Shown: one piece after another, positions 15,742 through 23,506 of the stretch
Numbering within the stretch: the first letter of the stretch is position 1
Layout of the letters: each line of letters opens with the position of its first letter
Assembly: GCA_017467085.1 (NCBI GenBank)
Contig: JAFTSW010000053.1
Span: 71,782-106,309, forward strand
Source: Clostridia bacterium
GTDB lineage: Bacteria > Bacillota > Clostridia > Oscillospirales > CAG-272
DNA length: 34,528 nt
Reading direction: 5' to 3'
Translations under genes and position numbers: made by a program
The notes under the pieces: generated by a model
What the model saw: only the letters and a program-made list of their open reading frames with translations
Told to the model about the DNA's origin: nothing
The model's database searches: none

Positions 15742-17271
15742 ATGAATACGGTGCTTTGGAAGAAAATCAAGGAAGCGGCGTCCTCTGTTTTGCCAATTGC
15801 TCTTTTTGTTTTTCTGTGCAATCTGACCCCCTTGGTGCATTTCACCACCTACGAGATGCTATCCTTTTTCTTCACGGTGGTGATGCTGATTGTGGGCATC
15901 GGGCTTTTCAATCTGGGTGCTGACTGGGCGATGACGCCTATGGGCGAGCATATGGGCGCCTCCTTGACCAGCTCCCGCAAGGTGCCGTTACTGCTTGGCG
16001 TTGCCTTTACGATGGGGCTTTGTATCACCATTGCCGAGCCAGACCTGACGGTGCTGGCAGAGCAGTTGGAGAGAGCCATCTCCCCTATTTTGCTTATTGG
16101 TGCTGTGGGGCTTGGCGTAGGACTCTTTTTGCTGCTTTCGGTTTTGAAAATGATGTTCCGCAAGCACCTATCCACCCTTTTGATGTTCTTTTATCTGGCA
16201 CTTTTCGCCTTGACGGCGATGCTGCTGTTGGAGGGCAACAGCTCCCTTCTTGCCGCCGCCTTTGATTCGGGCGGCGTGACCACGGGCCCCATCACCGTTC
16301 CCTTCTTGATGGCATTCGGCGTTGGTATTGCGGGCACCTTAGGTGGCAAGGACAAGGGGGAAAACAGCTTCGGTATCGTGGCTCTTTGCTCGGTTGGCCC
16401 CATTCTGGCGGTGCTGCTTCTGGGCATTTTCTCCTCGGGAGAGATGCACTACGAGATGGCAGACTACGCCATGAAGGATAATATTCTTCTCTCCTTCCTT
16501 CTTGCCGCCCTGTCGGTGATGAAGGAGGTTGCCCTGGCGATTGCCTTGATTGTGGTATTCTTCTTGGTGCTGCAATACACCTATCTGAAGCTGCCTCTGG
16601 CAAAGCTCAAGCAAATTGGCGTTGGCATTATCTACACCTATTTGGGCTTGGTGCTGTTTTTGACGGCGGCAAACGTGGGCTTTTTGCCTATGGGCTTCAA
16701 GATGGGTACCCAGATTGCAGAGGCGGCGCCCTTCGCAACGGTGGCTATCGGCTTCGTTTTAGGGCTTCTGACGGTGCTGGCAGAGCCTGCCGTTCACGTT
16801 TTGAACAAGCAGGTAGAGGAGGTCACCGACGGTATGGTCAGCCGCAAATCCATGATGGTTGCCCTTTGTATCGGCGTTGGCATCTCCGTGGCGCTTTCCG
16901 CTCTGCGGATTGTGCTGGATTTCAGCCTGCTGTATTACATTGTCCCCGGCTATATGCTGTCCTTGGGACTTTCCTTCTTCGTGCCGAGGCTCTACACCGC
17001 CATTGCCTTTGACTCGGGCGGCGTTGCCAGCGGTCCCTTAACCTCCAGCTTCATTCTGCCCTTTGCTATCGGCGCTTGCGCCGCGTTGCAGGGAGAGGCG
17101 AAAATTCTCAGCGACGCCTTTGGCGTGGTGGCGATGGTCGCTATGACCCCCTTGATTGCCATTCAGCTTTTGGGCTTCCGCGCCATTATTGCCAAGAGAG
17201 TGCGCGAGAAGATTGCTTGGTCGAGAATTCTTGGGGCAGACGACGAGCAAATTATGGATTTTGACGTATAA
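15742..17271 (+). CDS. DUF1538 membrane protein, two-fold repeated
   Basis: 509 residues from ATG 15742, preceded by AGGAAAGGAGG (15723-15733); the TTG two codons earlier is rejected. Twelve or more hydrophobic segments. The protein is an internal duplication: AEPDL (98-102) matches AEPAV (347-351), and AFDSGGVTTGPIT (173-185) matches AFDSGGVASGPLT (422-434); LGADWAMTPMG (58-68) and VGFLPMGFKMG (312-322) also correspond. Such paired acidic, glycine-rich motifs in each half suggest an ion or small-solute pore of inverted or tandem repeats. Substrate unknown. The two following PII-like genes suggest gating by a metabolite signal. Confidence 0.88.
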   Translation: MNTVLWKKIKEAASSVLPIALFVFLCNLTPLVHFTTYEMLSFFFTVVMLIVGIGLFNLGADWAMTPMGEHMGASLTSSRKVPLLLGVAFTMGLCITIAEPDLTVLAEQLERAISPILLIGAVGLGVGLFLLLSVLKMMFRKHLSTLLMFFYLALFALTAMLLLEGNSSLLAAAFDSGGVTTGPITVPFLMAFGVGIAGTLGGKDKGENSFGIVALCSVGPILAVLLLGIFSSGEMHYEMADYAMKDNILLSFLLAALSVMKEVALAIALIVVFFLVLQYTYLKLPLAKLKQIGVGIIYTYLGLVLFLTAANVGFLPMGFKMGTQIAEAAPFATVAIGFVLGLLTVLAEPAVHVLNKQVEEVTDGMVSRKSMMVALCIGVGISVALSALRIVLDFSLLYYIVPGYMLSLGLSFFVPRLYTAIAFDSGGVASGPLTSSFILPFAIGACAALQGEAKILSDAFGVVAMVAMTPLIAIQLLGFRAIIAKRVREKIAWSRILGADDEQIMDFDV

Positions 17272-17336
17272 GAACTGTTTGGAAAATAAGAAAGGTGCCG
17301 AAAGCACTGTAAATTGCCTATGAAAGGAGGTTGGCT

Positions 17337-17768
17337 ATGGAAGCCGAAAAGAAAAGGACGCCCCCCAAGGCGGTGAAGCGTCCCAAAAAGAAAACGACTC
17401 TACCCGAGCGCCCCGTTCTGCTTGTGACCATCGTGTCCAGAAGCAAGGCGGAATTTTACGCCGACCTTCTGCAATCCTTTGACGCCAATATGCAGATGAC
17501 GATGGCGGCGAAGGGAACGGCGAAAACGGAAACCCTGCAGCTGCTGGGCTTGGTGGACACCGAAAAGGCGGTTATCCTCAGCGTGTTGCGTAGCGAGGGC
17601 GCCAAGGCGGCGCTGGAAACGCTGGAGGAGAAATTCCGCACCATCAAAAACGGCAAGGGCGTGTCCTTTATCATTCCCGTGTCGGGTACCATTGGCGTTG
17701 CCATTTATCAATTCCTTTGCAACCAGCGGGCGTATAACGCACCGACAGAGGATAAAAAGAGAACGTAA
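17337..17768 (+). CDS. PII-like protein A
   Basis: 143 residues from ATG 17337 (SD AAAGGAGG, 17323-17330; the in-frame TTG at 17331 abuts the SD and is rejected). A basic N-terminal tail (residues 1-25, KRTPPKAVKRPKKKTTLPER in part) precedes a ferredoxin-like core: VLLVTIVSRSKAEFYADLLQ, GTAKTETLQLLGL, then KNGKGVSFIIPVSGTIG. It lacks a canonical T-loop with the uridylylated Tyr of GlnB. Second gene after DUF1538, 65 nt downstream. Likely a small-molecule-sensing partner of the membrane protein; ligand unknown. Confidence 0.7.
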   Translation: MEAEKKRTPPKAVKRPKKKTTLPERPVLLVTIVSRSKAEFYADLLQSFDANMQMTMAAKGTAKTETLQLLGLVDTEKAVILSVLRSEGAKAALETLEEKFRTIKNGKGVSFIIPVSGTIGVAIYQFLCNQRAYNAPTEDKKRT

Positions 17769-17813
17769 GCGATAGACGCCCCTGCCCTAAGGCAGGCAAC
17801 AGAGGAAGAAAGG

Positions 17814-18290
17814 ATGAGCAAGATGATGAAATACCAGCACGAATGCATCGTTTGCATCGTTAACGCGGGATATAGCGACGAGGTCATGGACGCCGCCAGA
17901 AAGTTCGGCGCCACGGGCGGCACGGTGATTCACGCCCACGGCACTGCCAACCGAGAGGCAGAGCAGTTTTTCCATATTACCATCGAGCCAGAAAAGGAGA
18001 TTGTGCTGATTTTGGTTCCCGCCTCCCTGCGTGACGATATTTTGCACGCCCTCTATAACGAGGTAGGGCTGAAAACCGCGGGACAGGGAATTGCCTTTTC
18101 CTTGCCCGTAGAGCAGGCAGTTGGCTTGACGGGCAGCGAGGGCTTGCCCGCCAAGAAGGCGGACAAGGCAGAAAAAGCCGAAAAGACCGAGAAGGCAGAA
18201 AAAGCCGAGAAAACCGAGAAGCCCGAAAAGGCGGAAAAAACCGAAAAAGCGGACAAGGCGGAAAAGCCCGAAGGGGCAGAGGAAGCCTGA
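17814..18290 (+). CDS. PII-like protein B with Lys/Ala/Glu tail
   Basis: 158 residues. Core 1-110 is PII-like: ECIVCIVNAGYSDEVMDAAR, GATGGTVIHAHGTANRE in the T-loop position, FFHITIEPEKEIVLILVP and GQGIAFSLPVEQAVGL. Residues 113-158 are about a dozen short repeats of A-E-K / T-E-K / A-D-K, a charged low-complexity tail. The GAAAGG box abuts ATG 17814, so the ATGs at 17823 or 17826 (8-11 nt away) may be the true start. Ends the operon before a strong terminator. The two PII proteins may form a hetero-oligomer on the DUF1538 protein; this is inference. Confidence 0.75.
   Translation: MSKMMKYQHECIVCIVNAGYSDEVMDAARKFGATGGTVIHAHGTANREAEQFFHITIEPEKEIVLILVPASLRDDILHALYNEVGLKTAGQGIAFSLPVEQAVGLTGSEGLPAKKADKAEKAEKTEKAEKAEKTEKPEKAEKTEKADKAEKPEGAEEA
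18150..18287 (+). repeat. Degenerate tandem repeat coding for K/A/E tail
   Basis: Runs of the 9-base pattern GCNGANAAG and ACCGARAAG repeat from about 18160 to 18270 in the PII-like gene B. Units are imperfect at third bases, so the repeat is old or selected at protein level. Confidence 0.6.
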
Positions 18291-18298
18291 CAAAAAGC

Positions 18299-18333
18299 AA
18301 ACGGCGTTGCTCACGGGAGCAACGCCGTTTTGT
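18299..18333 (+). terminator. Strong terminator after the PII-like genes
   Basis: AAACGGCGTTGCTC (18299-18312), loop ACGG, GAGCAACGCCGTTT (18317-18330): a perfect 14-bp stem followed by TTG. The T-run is short, but the flanking A/T pairs make it usable on both strands, which fits the convergent gene on the right. Confidence 0.75.
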
Positions 18334-18388
18334 GGACTTCAAGGGGACAGCCAGGTTCTGTATAGCAGACGCTTATAACAAGCAGAAA

Positions 18389-18431
18389 GAGAGAACAAAT
18401 CGGTTTATCGCCGAAAAGCTCTCCCTTTTTT
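18389..18431 (+). terminator. Possible second terminator in the convergent spacer
   Basis: GAGAG (18389-18393) with CTCTC (18419-18423) enclosing TCGG/CCGA, followed by CCTTTTTT (18424-18431). Weaker than the one at 18299 but has the better T-run. Confidence 0.4.
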
Positions 18432-18450
18432 ATTGGTTTTCCGTGTGGAG

Positions 18451-19503
18451 TTATTTTCCTTTTTTCAGGCGGAAATAGTTGATAAGAACGATGACGATGG
18501 CAACGGTGCCTAAGTACCCGAAGAAGGGGTAAATCACCGAAATCAGATTGCCGAAGCCGAAGAAGCTGGAGAGAAACGCCAGAAGGGAAAGGGGGAGGGC
18601 ATAGAGGTAGCCGTTTTGCACGGGGAGGCGCTGCTTCAGATAGACACAAACGCCGCCAAGGCAGGAGAGCGCCGCGCCTAACATTGCCAGAAGAAGCAGG
18701 ACGGCGTAGATATACCCAACGGGGGCGCCCAAGGCAGACGCCAGCGCCAGCATAGGCAGGGAGGCGGAAAGCGCCTCGGGGTAAGCGGCAAGGGCAAGAA
18801 GAATACTGCCGCCCACTAAGGTCAGAAGCCCAGCGCCGATAGCCATACCCAGCCAAACGGTTTTTTTATGCTCTGTCCTTGCCGCCACAGGCACCAGAAT
18901 ACCGATGGCACCGAGAATGCTATACGAAACGTACAGCACCGCGGAAACCGAAAAGTGGGGAAAGAAGAAGGAGGGGACGTTGGTGGGGGCAAGGGAGAAG
19001 CCGTCGCCGCCGAAGCGGACAGCGCCCGTAAGGGCAATGCCTAAGGCAACAACGGTCAGTATCGGCACGCAGAGGGAAAAGAAGCGCGAAAGGGCGGCAA
19101 TGCCGTTGGCAGAGAGAACGGCGGCAACAAGGCAGAATATTCCTGCCGCTATATAGGGCGGAATACCGAAGAGCTGCTCGGTCATAGAGCCGACCCCTGC
19201 CACCATAATGATATAGATGCCAAAGAGCATCAGGCTCTCCACCGCTCCCACGAGAAAGCGCAAAAAGGGACGGTTCTCGGTGACGATGACGCCGTCCATC
19301 TCAAAGATGCCGCCTATCTGGGCGACACGCATAATCAAAACCCCCGCAAGGCCCAGCAGCAGCATCGCCGCTATAAAGCCCACAATGCCCAGGGGCCCGT
19401 AGGAGGAAAAGAATTGATACAGCTCCTGGCCCGATACGAAGCCGGCGCCTAAAACGCACCCTGCCATCATAAAGCCCAGGCGCAGAGGGGTGATATATGC
19501 CAT
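18451..19503 (-). CDS. YkvI-like membrane carrier
   Basis: 350 residues from ATG at 19503 (complement), preceded by GGAAAGGACACT on that strand; a longer reading to 19581 adds 26 unlikely residues. Starts MAYITPLRLGFMMAGCVLGA and then GFVSGQELYQFF, the TM1 signature of YkvI-type proteins, distant members of the APC amino-acid transporter superfamily. About ten hydrophobic segments follow, ending in a Lys/Arg-rich cytoplasmic tail. Substrate unknown. Located downstream of the ACT-UPF0210 genes on the same strand, separated by two hairpins. Confidence 0.8.
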   Translation of the reverse strand: MAYITPLRLGFMMAGCVLGAGFVSGQELYQFFSSYGPLGIVGFIAAMLLLGLAGVLIMRVAQIGGIFEMDGVIVTENRPFLRFLVGAVESLMLFGIYIIMVAGVGSMTEQLFGIPPYIAAGIFCLVAAVLSANGIAALSRFFSLCVPILTVVALGIALTGAVRFGGDGFSLAPTNVPSFFFPHFSVSAVLYVSYSILGAIGILVPVAARTEHKKTVWLGMAIGAGLLTLVGGSILLALAAYPEALSASLPMLALASALGAPVGYIYAVLLLLAMLGAALSCLGGVCVYLKQRLPVQNGYLYALPLSLLAFLSSFFGFGNLISVIYPFFGYLGTVAIVIVLINYFRLKKGK

Positions 19504-19515
19504 AGTGTCCTTTCC

Positions 19516-19531
19516 GCAGGCCTTTGCCTGC
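19516..19531 (-). other. Small hairpin upstream of the ykvI-like start
   Basis: GCAGGC/GCCTGC with a 4-base loop, 13 nt before the start codon on the minus strand and adjacent to its SD. It could modulate translation or transcription of the carrier gene. Confidence 0.35.
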
Positions 19532-19563
19532 CTTGTAGGGGTTGAAAATCTGCCGGACGCAGG

Positions 19564-19589
19564 AAGGCGCCGTGCTTGCACGGCGCCTT
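19564..19589 (-). terminator. GC-rich 11-bp hairpin between UPF0210 and ykvI-like genes
   Basis: AAGGCGCCGTG (19564-19574), loop CTTG, CACGGCGCCTT (19579-19589). Perfect stem just past the UPF0210 stop on the minus strand. No T-run follows, so it is at best a partial terminator or a 3'-end stabiliser inside the operon. Confidence 0.4.
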
Positions 19590-19597
19590 GGGGAACG

Positions 19598-20956
19598 TCA
19601 GTTCTTCAAGGAATGAATGGGAGCGGGAATACGCCCACCGCGACCGATAAAGGCGGCAGGAGAATAGGGGGAGAGGGGCATCACGGGCGCGTCACCCAAA
19701 AGCCCACCGAAGGCAACCGTATCGCCTACCGTCTTGCCGATGGCGGGAATGACACGGACGGCGGTGGTCTTGGTGTTGGCAACGCCGATAGAAAGCTCGT
19801 CCGCGATAATGGCGGAGAGAATGTCCGCAGGGGTGTCCCCGGGGACGGCAATCATATCCAGACCCACCGAGCAAACGGCGGTCATCGCCTCTAATTTTTC
19901 AATGGAGAGGGCGCCCGTTGCGACTGCCTCAATCATACCCTCGTCCTCGGACACAGGAATGAAGGCGCCCGAAAGCCCGCCTACGTGGGAGGACGCCATA
20001 ACGCCGCCCTTCTTGACGGCATCGTTCAGCAGCGCCAAGGCGGCGGTGGTGCCGTGACCGCCACAGCGCTCAAGGCCCATATTTTCCAAAATACGCGCCA
20101 CCGAGTCGCCAACGGCAGGGGTGGGCGCCAGGGAAAGGTCCACGATACCGAAGGGAACGCCCAGACGCCGAGAAGCCTCAGACGCCACAAGCTGTCCCAT
20201 ACGGGTGATTTTGAAGGCGGTTTTCTTGATGGTTTCCGCCAAGGTGGAGAAGTCGCAGTTGCCTGCCTCCTTGATGGCTGCCGCCACCACCCCGGGGCCC
20301 GACACGCCTACGTTAATCACCGTTTCACCCTCGCCGACGCCGTGGAAGGCGCCTGCCATAAAGGGGTTATCGTCGGGAACGTTGGCAAAGACCACCAGCT
20401 TGGCACAGCCGATAGAGTCCCGCTCGGCGGTGCGAAGGGCGGTTTCACGGATAATGTGCCCCATTTTCGCCACCATATCCATATTGATGCCTGCCTTGGT
20501 GGAGGCGAGGTTGACGGAGGAGCAAACCCGCTCGGTTTCCGCTAACGCCTCGGGAATGGAGTCAATCAGCGCCTCTGCCGCCCGTGTGGCGCCCTTTTGC
20601 ACCAAGGCGCTGTAGCCGCCGATAAAGTTGATGCCAAGGGTGGACGCCGCCTTGTCCATCGTCCGCGCCAAATCCGCCATACGGTGGGGAGGAATGGCGC
20701 CCGCAATCATGGAAATAGGGGTCACGGACACACGCTTGTTGATGATGGGAATACCGTATTCCTTCTCAATCTCCTCGGCGGTTTTGCACAGCCCCTCGGC
20801 GGTTTTGGTGATTTTGTCGTAGACGTTCAAAGAGAGCCTGTCCGCATCGTCGCTGACGCAATCGTACAGGGATATACCCATTGTGACCGTACGGATATCC
20901 AGGTTTTCGTCCCGAATCATACGGATGGTTTCGTGAATTTCGTGTCTGTTATGCAT
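19598..20956 (-). CDS. UPF0210 / PFL-family (DUF711) protein
   Basis: 452 residues, complete. N-terminus [20 protein letters not shown], then [14 protein letters not shown] and [17 protein letters not shown] are characteristic of this pyruvate formate-lyase-like family, which lacks a proven reaction. Further conserved segments: [14 protein letters not shown] ([14 protein letters not shown]), [17 protein letters not shown] and the C-terminal [15 protein letters not shown]. It pairs with the small ACT-domain gene just upstream (30-nt spacing), an arrangement seen widely in Firmicutes and archaea. Function unknown; the ACT protein may regulate it. Confidence 0.9.
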   Translation of the reverse strand: MHNRHEIHETIRMIRDENLDIRTVTMGISLYDCVSDDADRLSLNVYDKITKTAEGLCKTAEEIEKEYGIPIINKRVSVTPISMIAGAIPPHRMADLARTMDKAASTLGINFIGGYSALVQKGATRAAEALIDSIPEALAETERVCSSVNLASTKAGINMDMVAKMGHIIRETALRTAERDSIGCAKLVVFANVPDDNPFMAGAFHGVGEGETVINVGVSGPGVVAAAIKEAGNCDFSTLAETIKKTAFKITRMGQLVASEASRRLGVPFGIVDLSLAPTPAVGDSVARILENMGLERCGGHGTTAALALLNDAVKKGGVMASSHVGGLSGAFIPVSEDEGMIEAVATGALSIEKLEAMTAVCSVGLDMIAVPGDTPADILSAIIADELSIGVANTKTTAVRVIPAIGKTVGDTVAFGGLLGDAPVMPLSPYSPAAFIGRGGRIPAPIHSLKN

Positions 20957-20980
20957 ACCTTGCTTCTCGGTCCTTTTCTC

Positions 20981-21250
20981 TTAAATTCTGTGCATGGCGT
21001 TGAAGATGTCCTCGTGCATGGTGTGAATCTCCAAGGCGTTTGCCTTGCCAAGGGCAGTCATCTCGTCCACGAAGGAGCCAAAGGGAATGGTAAGCGCGGC
21101 AATATCCACCACCATAATCATCGCGAAAAAGTCCTGCAACACCGACTGGGAAATTTCCGCGATATTAACGCCGTACTTGGCGCAGATTTCGCTGACCTTG
21201 TGAATGATACCAACCGAGTCCTTACCCGTTACGCTGATTACTGCTTTCAT
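20981..21250 (-). CDS. ACT-domain protein (UPF0237 type)
   Basis: 89 residues from ATG at 21250 (complement), with AAAGGAGAG just upstream; the longer 100-residue reading from 21283 lacks an SD. The whole protein is one ACT domain: MKAVISVTGKDSVGIIHKVS, EICAKYGVNIAEISQSVL, FFAMIMVVDIAA. ACT domains bind amino acids or other small ligands and usually dimerise. First gene of a minus-strand operon with the UPF0210 gene, behind a good promoter at 21325-21353. Confidence 0.9.
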   Translation of the reverse strand: MKAVISVTGKDSVGIIHKVSEICAKYGVNIAEISQSVLQDFFAMIMVVDIAALTIPFGSFVDEMTALGKANALEIHTMHEDIFNAMHRI

Positions 21251-21324
21251 AAGCTCTCCTTTTTGCCCCAAGGCAAGCCGCAAGAGGCTCCCTGTCGGGC
21301 GTTTTCTTTTTTATATACGGGAAT

Positions 21325-21353
21325 ATTGTAGCATATTTTTTCTTTTTTGACAA
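21325..21353 (-). promoter_or_regulatory. Promoter for the ACT-UPF0210 operon
   Basis: On the minus strand: -35 TTGTCA (complement of 21348-21353), 17-bp spacer, -10 TACAAT (complement of 21325-21330). Transcription would start near 21318, about 68 nt before the ACT gene start. Confidence 0.65.
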
Positions 21354-21484
21354 GAGGAAAGCGGCGAAAAAGCGCAAAAAAGGTCCTCTCGGACAAAGAA
21401 AAGGAAGGAAAGGATGCAAAAACGGAGAAAATAAGAGGAATGCCGAGGAAAAAGAAGAAAAAAAGAGGAAAAAAGGGCAAAAAT
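21354..21484 (+). other. Purine-rich tract between divergent promoters
   Basis: About 130 bases of almost only A and G on the plus strand, interrupted by a few pyrimidines around 21391-21401. Together with the two promoters this fills the 362-bp gene-free stretch 21251-21612. No gene is credible in any frame; short ORFs here are compositional. Confidence 0.7.
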
Positions 21485-21487
21485 TAT

Positions 21488-21516
21488 TTGCAATTTACGT
21501 AAATATATGGTATAAT
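21488..21516 (+). promoter_or_regulatory. Promoter upstream of nrdR
   Basis: -35 TTGCAA (21488-21493), 17-bp spacer ending in TGG, and perfect -10 TATAAT (21511-21516), i.e. also an extended -10. Expected start near 21523, giving a ~90-nt leader. Confidence 0.7.
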
Positions 21517-21543
21517 ATATTATCTATAACTATGGCTATTCAG

Positions 21544-21593
21544 AAACGGAGCGCTCTCTCCGTTTGACACCCCCTTGACGGCCGCTTGGCGGC
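21544..21593 (+). promoter_or_regulatory. Two hairpins in the nrdR leader
   Basis: AAACGGAG/CTCCGTTT (21544-21551, 21558-21565) and GCCGC/GCGGC (21581-21585, 21589-21593). The second ends just before the SD-like GGAG (21599-21602), so it may affect nrdR translation. No known riboswitch recognised. Confidence 0.4.
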
Positions 21594-21612
21594 AGAATGG
21601 AGTTTACTATTT

Positions 21613-22065
21613 ATGAGATGTCCTGCGTGCAATTCGGGCGACAGTCACGTGCTTGACAGCCGCCATACCGAGGAAGGCAACAGCATTCGCCGCCGCCGCG
21701 CCTGCGCGGTTTGCGGAAAGCGCTTTACCACCTACGAGGTGATAGAAACCTCCCCCATCGTGGTTATCAAGAAAAACGGCGCCCGTGAGTTCTTCGACCG
21801 CCACAAGCTCAGCGGCGGCATTATGCGCGCCTGCGAGAAGCGAGAGGTGGACGTGGAGGAGTTAGTCAACGGCATCGAGCGGGATTTGCAGAATATGCTG
21901 GTGGCGGAAATCACCACCAAGGAATTGGGCGAGATGGTAATGGAGCGCTTGCGGAAGGTGGACGCCGTTTCCTACGTGCGCTTCGCTTCGGTATACCGTG
22001 AATTCAAGGACGTGGATACCTTCTTGGAGGAGCTGAACAAAATCATTCGCCACAGCGATACCTGA
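21613..22065 (+). CDS. nrdR: Transcriptional repressor NrdR
   Basis: 150 residues from ATG 21613, the canonical MRCPACNSGDSHVLDSRHTE start; the upstream in-frame start at 21586 is rejected. A zinc ribbon (C3, C6, C31, C34) is followed by GKRFTTYEVIETSPIVVIKK and an ATP-cone (about 49-139). NrdR senses ATP/dATP and represses ribonucleotide reductase operons by binding NrdR boxes. No NrdR box is obvious next to this gene. Confidence 0.96.
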   Translation: MRCPACNSGDSHVLDSRHTEEGNSIRRRRACAVCGKRFTTYEVIETSPIVVIKKNGAREFFDRHKLSGGIMRACEKREVDVEELVNGIERDLQNMLVAEITTKELGEMVMERLRKVDAVSYVRFASVYREFKDVDTFLEELNKIIRHSDT

Positions 22066-22110
22066 AAAAGCCCTGTCGCGGCGAAGGCGCTGCGACGGAA
22101 AGGAAGCAAT

Positions 22111-22998
22111 ATGATTAGAAGTATGACTGCCTTTGGCAGAGGACGGTACGAGGGAGAGGAGAAAACCTTTACGGTAGAAATCCGCTCGGTAAACAGTCGG
22201 TATCTGGACGCCTCGGTGAAGCTGCCCCGTGCCTACGCCTTTTTAGAGGAAAAGGTGAAGGGATACGTGCAAGGCCGTGTAACCTCTCGCGGCAAGGTGG
22301 ACGTGGCGGTTTCGGTAGAAAACCGCGGCAAGGGAAATATAGCGGTAGAGCTGGACGAGGGACTTCTGGAGGGGTATATCCAAGCCCTTTCTACCCTGCG
22401 TGATACCTACGGCTTGAAGGACGATATAACGGTGATGGGCGTTGCAAGGCTTCCCGATGTGTTCCGACTGCAAAAGCAGGAGGAGGACGTTGGCGAGGAC
22501 TGGGCGCTTTTGGAGGTGGCGTTAGATGAGGCGGCCACCGAGTACGCCGCAATGCGTGACGCGGAGGGCGTGCGTCTGGCGGAGGACTTGCGGAGCAAGG
22601 CAGCCAAAATCAAGGAGCTGGTGGCGGAGATTGCCGCCCTCTCCGAGAAGGATATTGCCGCTTACCGCACCCGTCTGGAGGAAAAGCTCCGTGCCGTTTT
22701 GGCCGACCAGAAGGTAACCCCTGATGAGAACCGTATTCTCACCGAGTGCGCCATTGTGGCAGACCGCCTGTGCATTGACGAGGAGTTGGTGCGTCTGGGC
22801 AGTCACCTGAAGGCGTTTGACGAGATGCTCGATGCCAACGAGCCCGTTGGCAGGCGCCTTGATTTTCTGATGCAGGAGATGAATCGCGAGATTAACACCA
22901 CGGGCTCCAAATGCGCCAATAGCGACATTGCCCACCTGGTGGTAGCCGTCAAGTGCGAGCTTGAAAAAATCCGCGAGCAGATTCAAAACATAGAATAA
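22111..22998 (+). CDS. yicC: YicC/YloC-family endoribonuclease
   Basis: 295 residues, full length. N-terminal MIRSMTAFGRGRYEGEEKTF and VEIRSVNSRYLDASVKLPRA are family signatures, as is the C-terminal GRRLDFLMQEMNREINTTGS and KCANSDIAHLVVAVKCELEK. Members cleave RNA in E. coli and B. subtilis. SD GGAAAGGAAG before ATG 22111. First gene of the conserved yicC-remA-(gmk)-rpoZ block. Confidence 0.95.
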   Translation: MIRSMTAFGRGRYEGEEKTFTVEIRSVNSRYLDASVKLPRAYAFLEEKVKGYVQGRVTSRGKVDVAVSVENRGKGNIAVELDEGLLEGYIQALSTLRDTYGLKDDITVMGVARLPDVFRLQKQEEDVGEDWALLEVALDEAATEYAAMRDAEGVRLAEDLRSKAAKIKELVAEIAALSEKDIAAYRTRLEEKLRAVLADQKVTPDENRILTECAIVADRLCIDEELVRLGSHLKAFDEMLDANEPVGRRLDFLMQEMNREINTTGSKCANSDIAHLVVAVKCELEKIREQIQNIE

Positions 22999-23099
22999 AA
23001 GCGTGAACGGATAGTGAGCGCGGACTTGTATGTTCTCTTGTTTGCGCCGAAAGGCAAGGTCTGAATTTCTCAAAATTGCAAGAAGGGTATGGTGTGCAT

Positions 23100-23372
23100 A
23101 TGAAATTTATTAACGTAGGCTCGGGCAATATGGTGGCGGCGGGGCGCGTGGTCGCTCTGGCAAGCCCCGATTCTGCCCCTATTAAGCGCTTGGTGCAGAT
23201 TGCCAAGGAGGAGGGGCGCGTTGTGGACGTGTCCTGCGGACGCCGCACCAGAACCGTTATTTTTACAGACAGCGAGCACTTGATTTTGTCCGCCATCAAG
23301 GCGGAAACCATCTCCAACCGTATGGGCGACAGCTCCGACGAGGGAGAGGACGAGGAGAGCGAGGAGGGCTGA
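23100..23372 (+). CDS. remA: RemA-like regulator (DUF370) with acidic tail
   Basis: 90 residues from ATG 23100 (MKFINVGSGNMVAAGRVVAL). Core motifs SPDSAPIKRLVQIAKEEGRV, DVSCGRRTRTVIFTDSEHLI and LSAIKAETISNR are typical of RemA, a DNA-binding ring protein that activates matrix and osmolyte genes in Bacillus. The last ~14 residues (GDSSDEGEDEESEEG) are an unusual acidic tail. AGAAGGG upstream acts as SD. gmk, usually next, is missing. Confidence 0.93.
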   Translation: MKFINVGSGNMVAAGRVVALASPDSAPIKRLVQIAKEEGRVVDVSCGRRTRTVIFTDSEHLILSAIKAETISNRMGDSSDEGEDEESEEG

Positions 23373-23506
23373 CGCCTTCCCGTCTATATTTCCTTACGGC
23401 TATCCAATGCAAAGGGCGACGGGCGGCTTGCTTGCTCGGCTTCCCTTGCGTATCCATATAACCAAAAACCAAATTCGTGAACGAAAATCGGAAAGGATTT
23501 TTAGAT

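Noticed and set aside
18150..18287. CRISPR-like or satellite repeat
   Set aside because: Repeat units are 9 bases, code for K/A/E triplets in frame and have no spacers.
19985..21331. Long plus-strand open frames opposite the UPF0210 and ACT genes
   Set aside because: They are antisense to well-conserved coding sequence and show no known motif or ribosome binding site; they arise from codon bias of the minus-strand genes.
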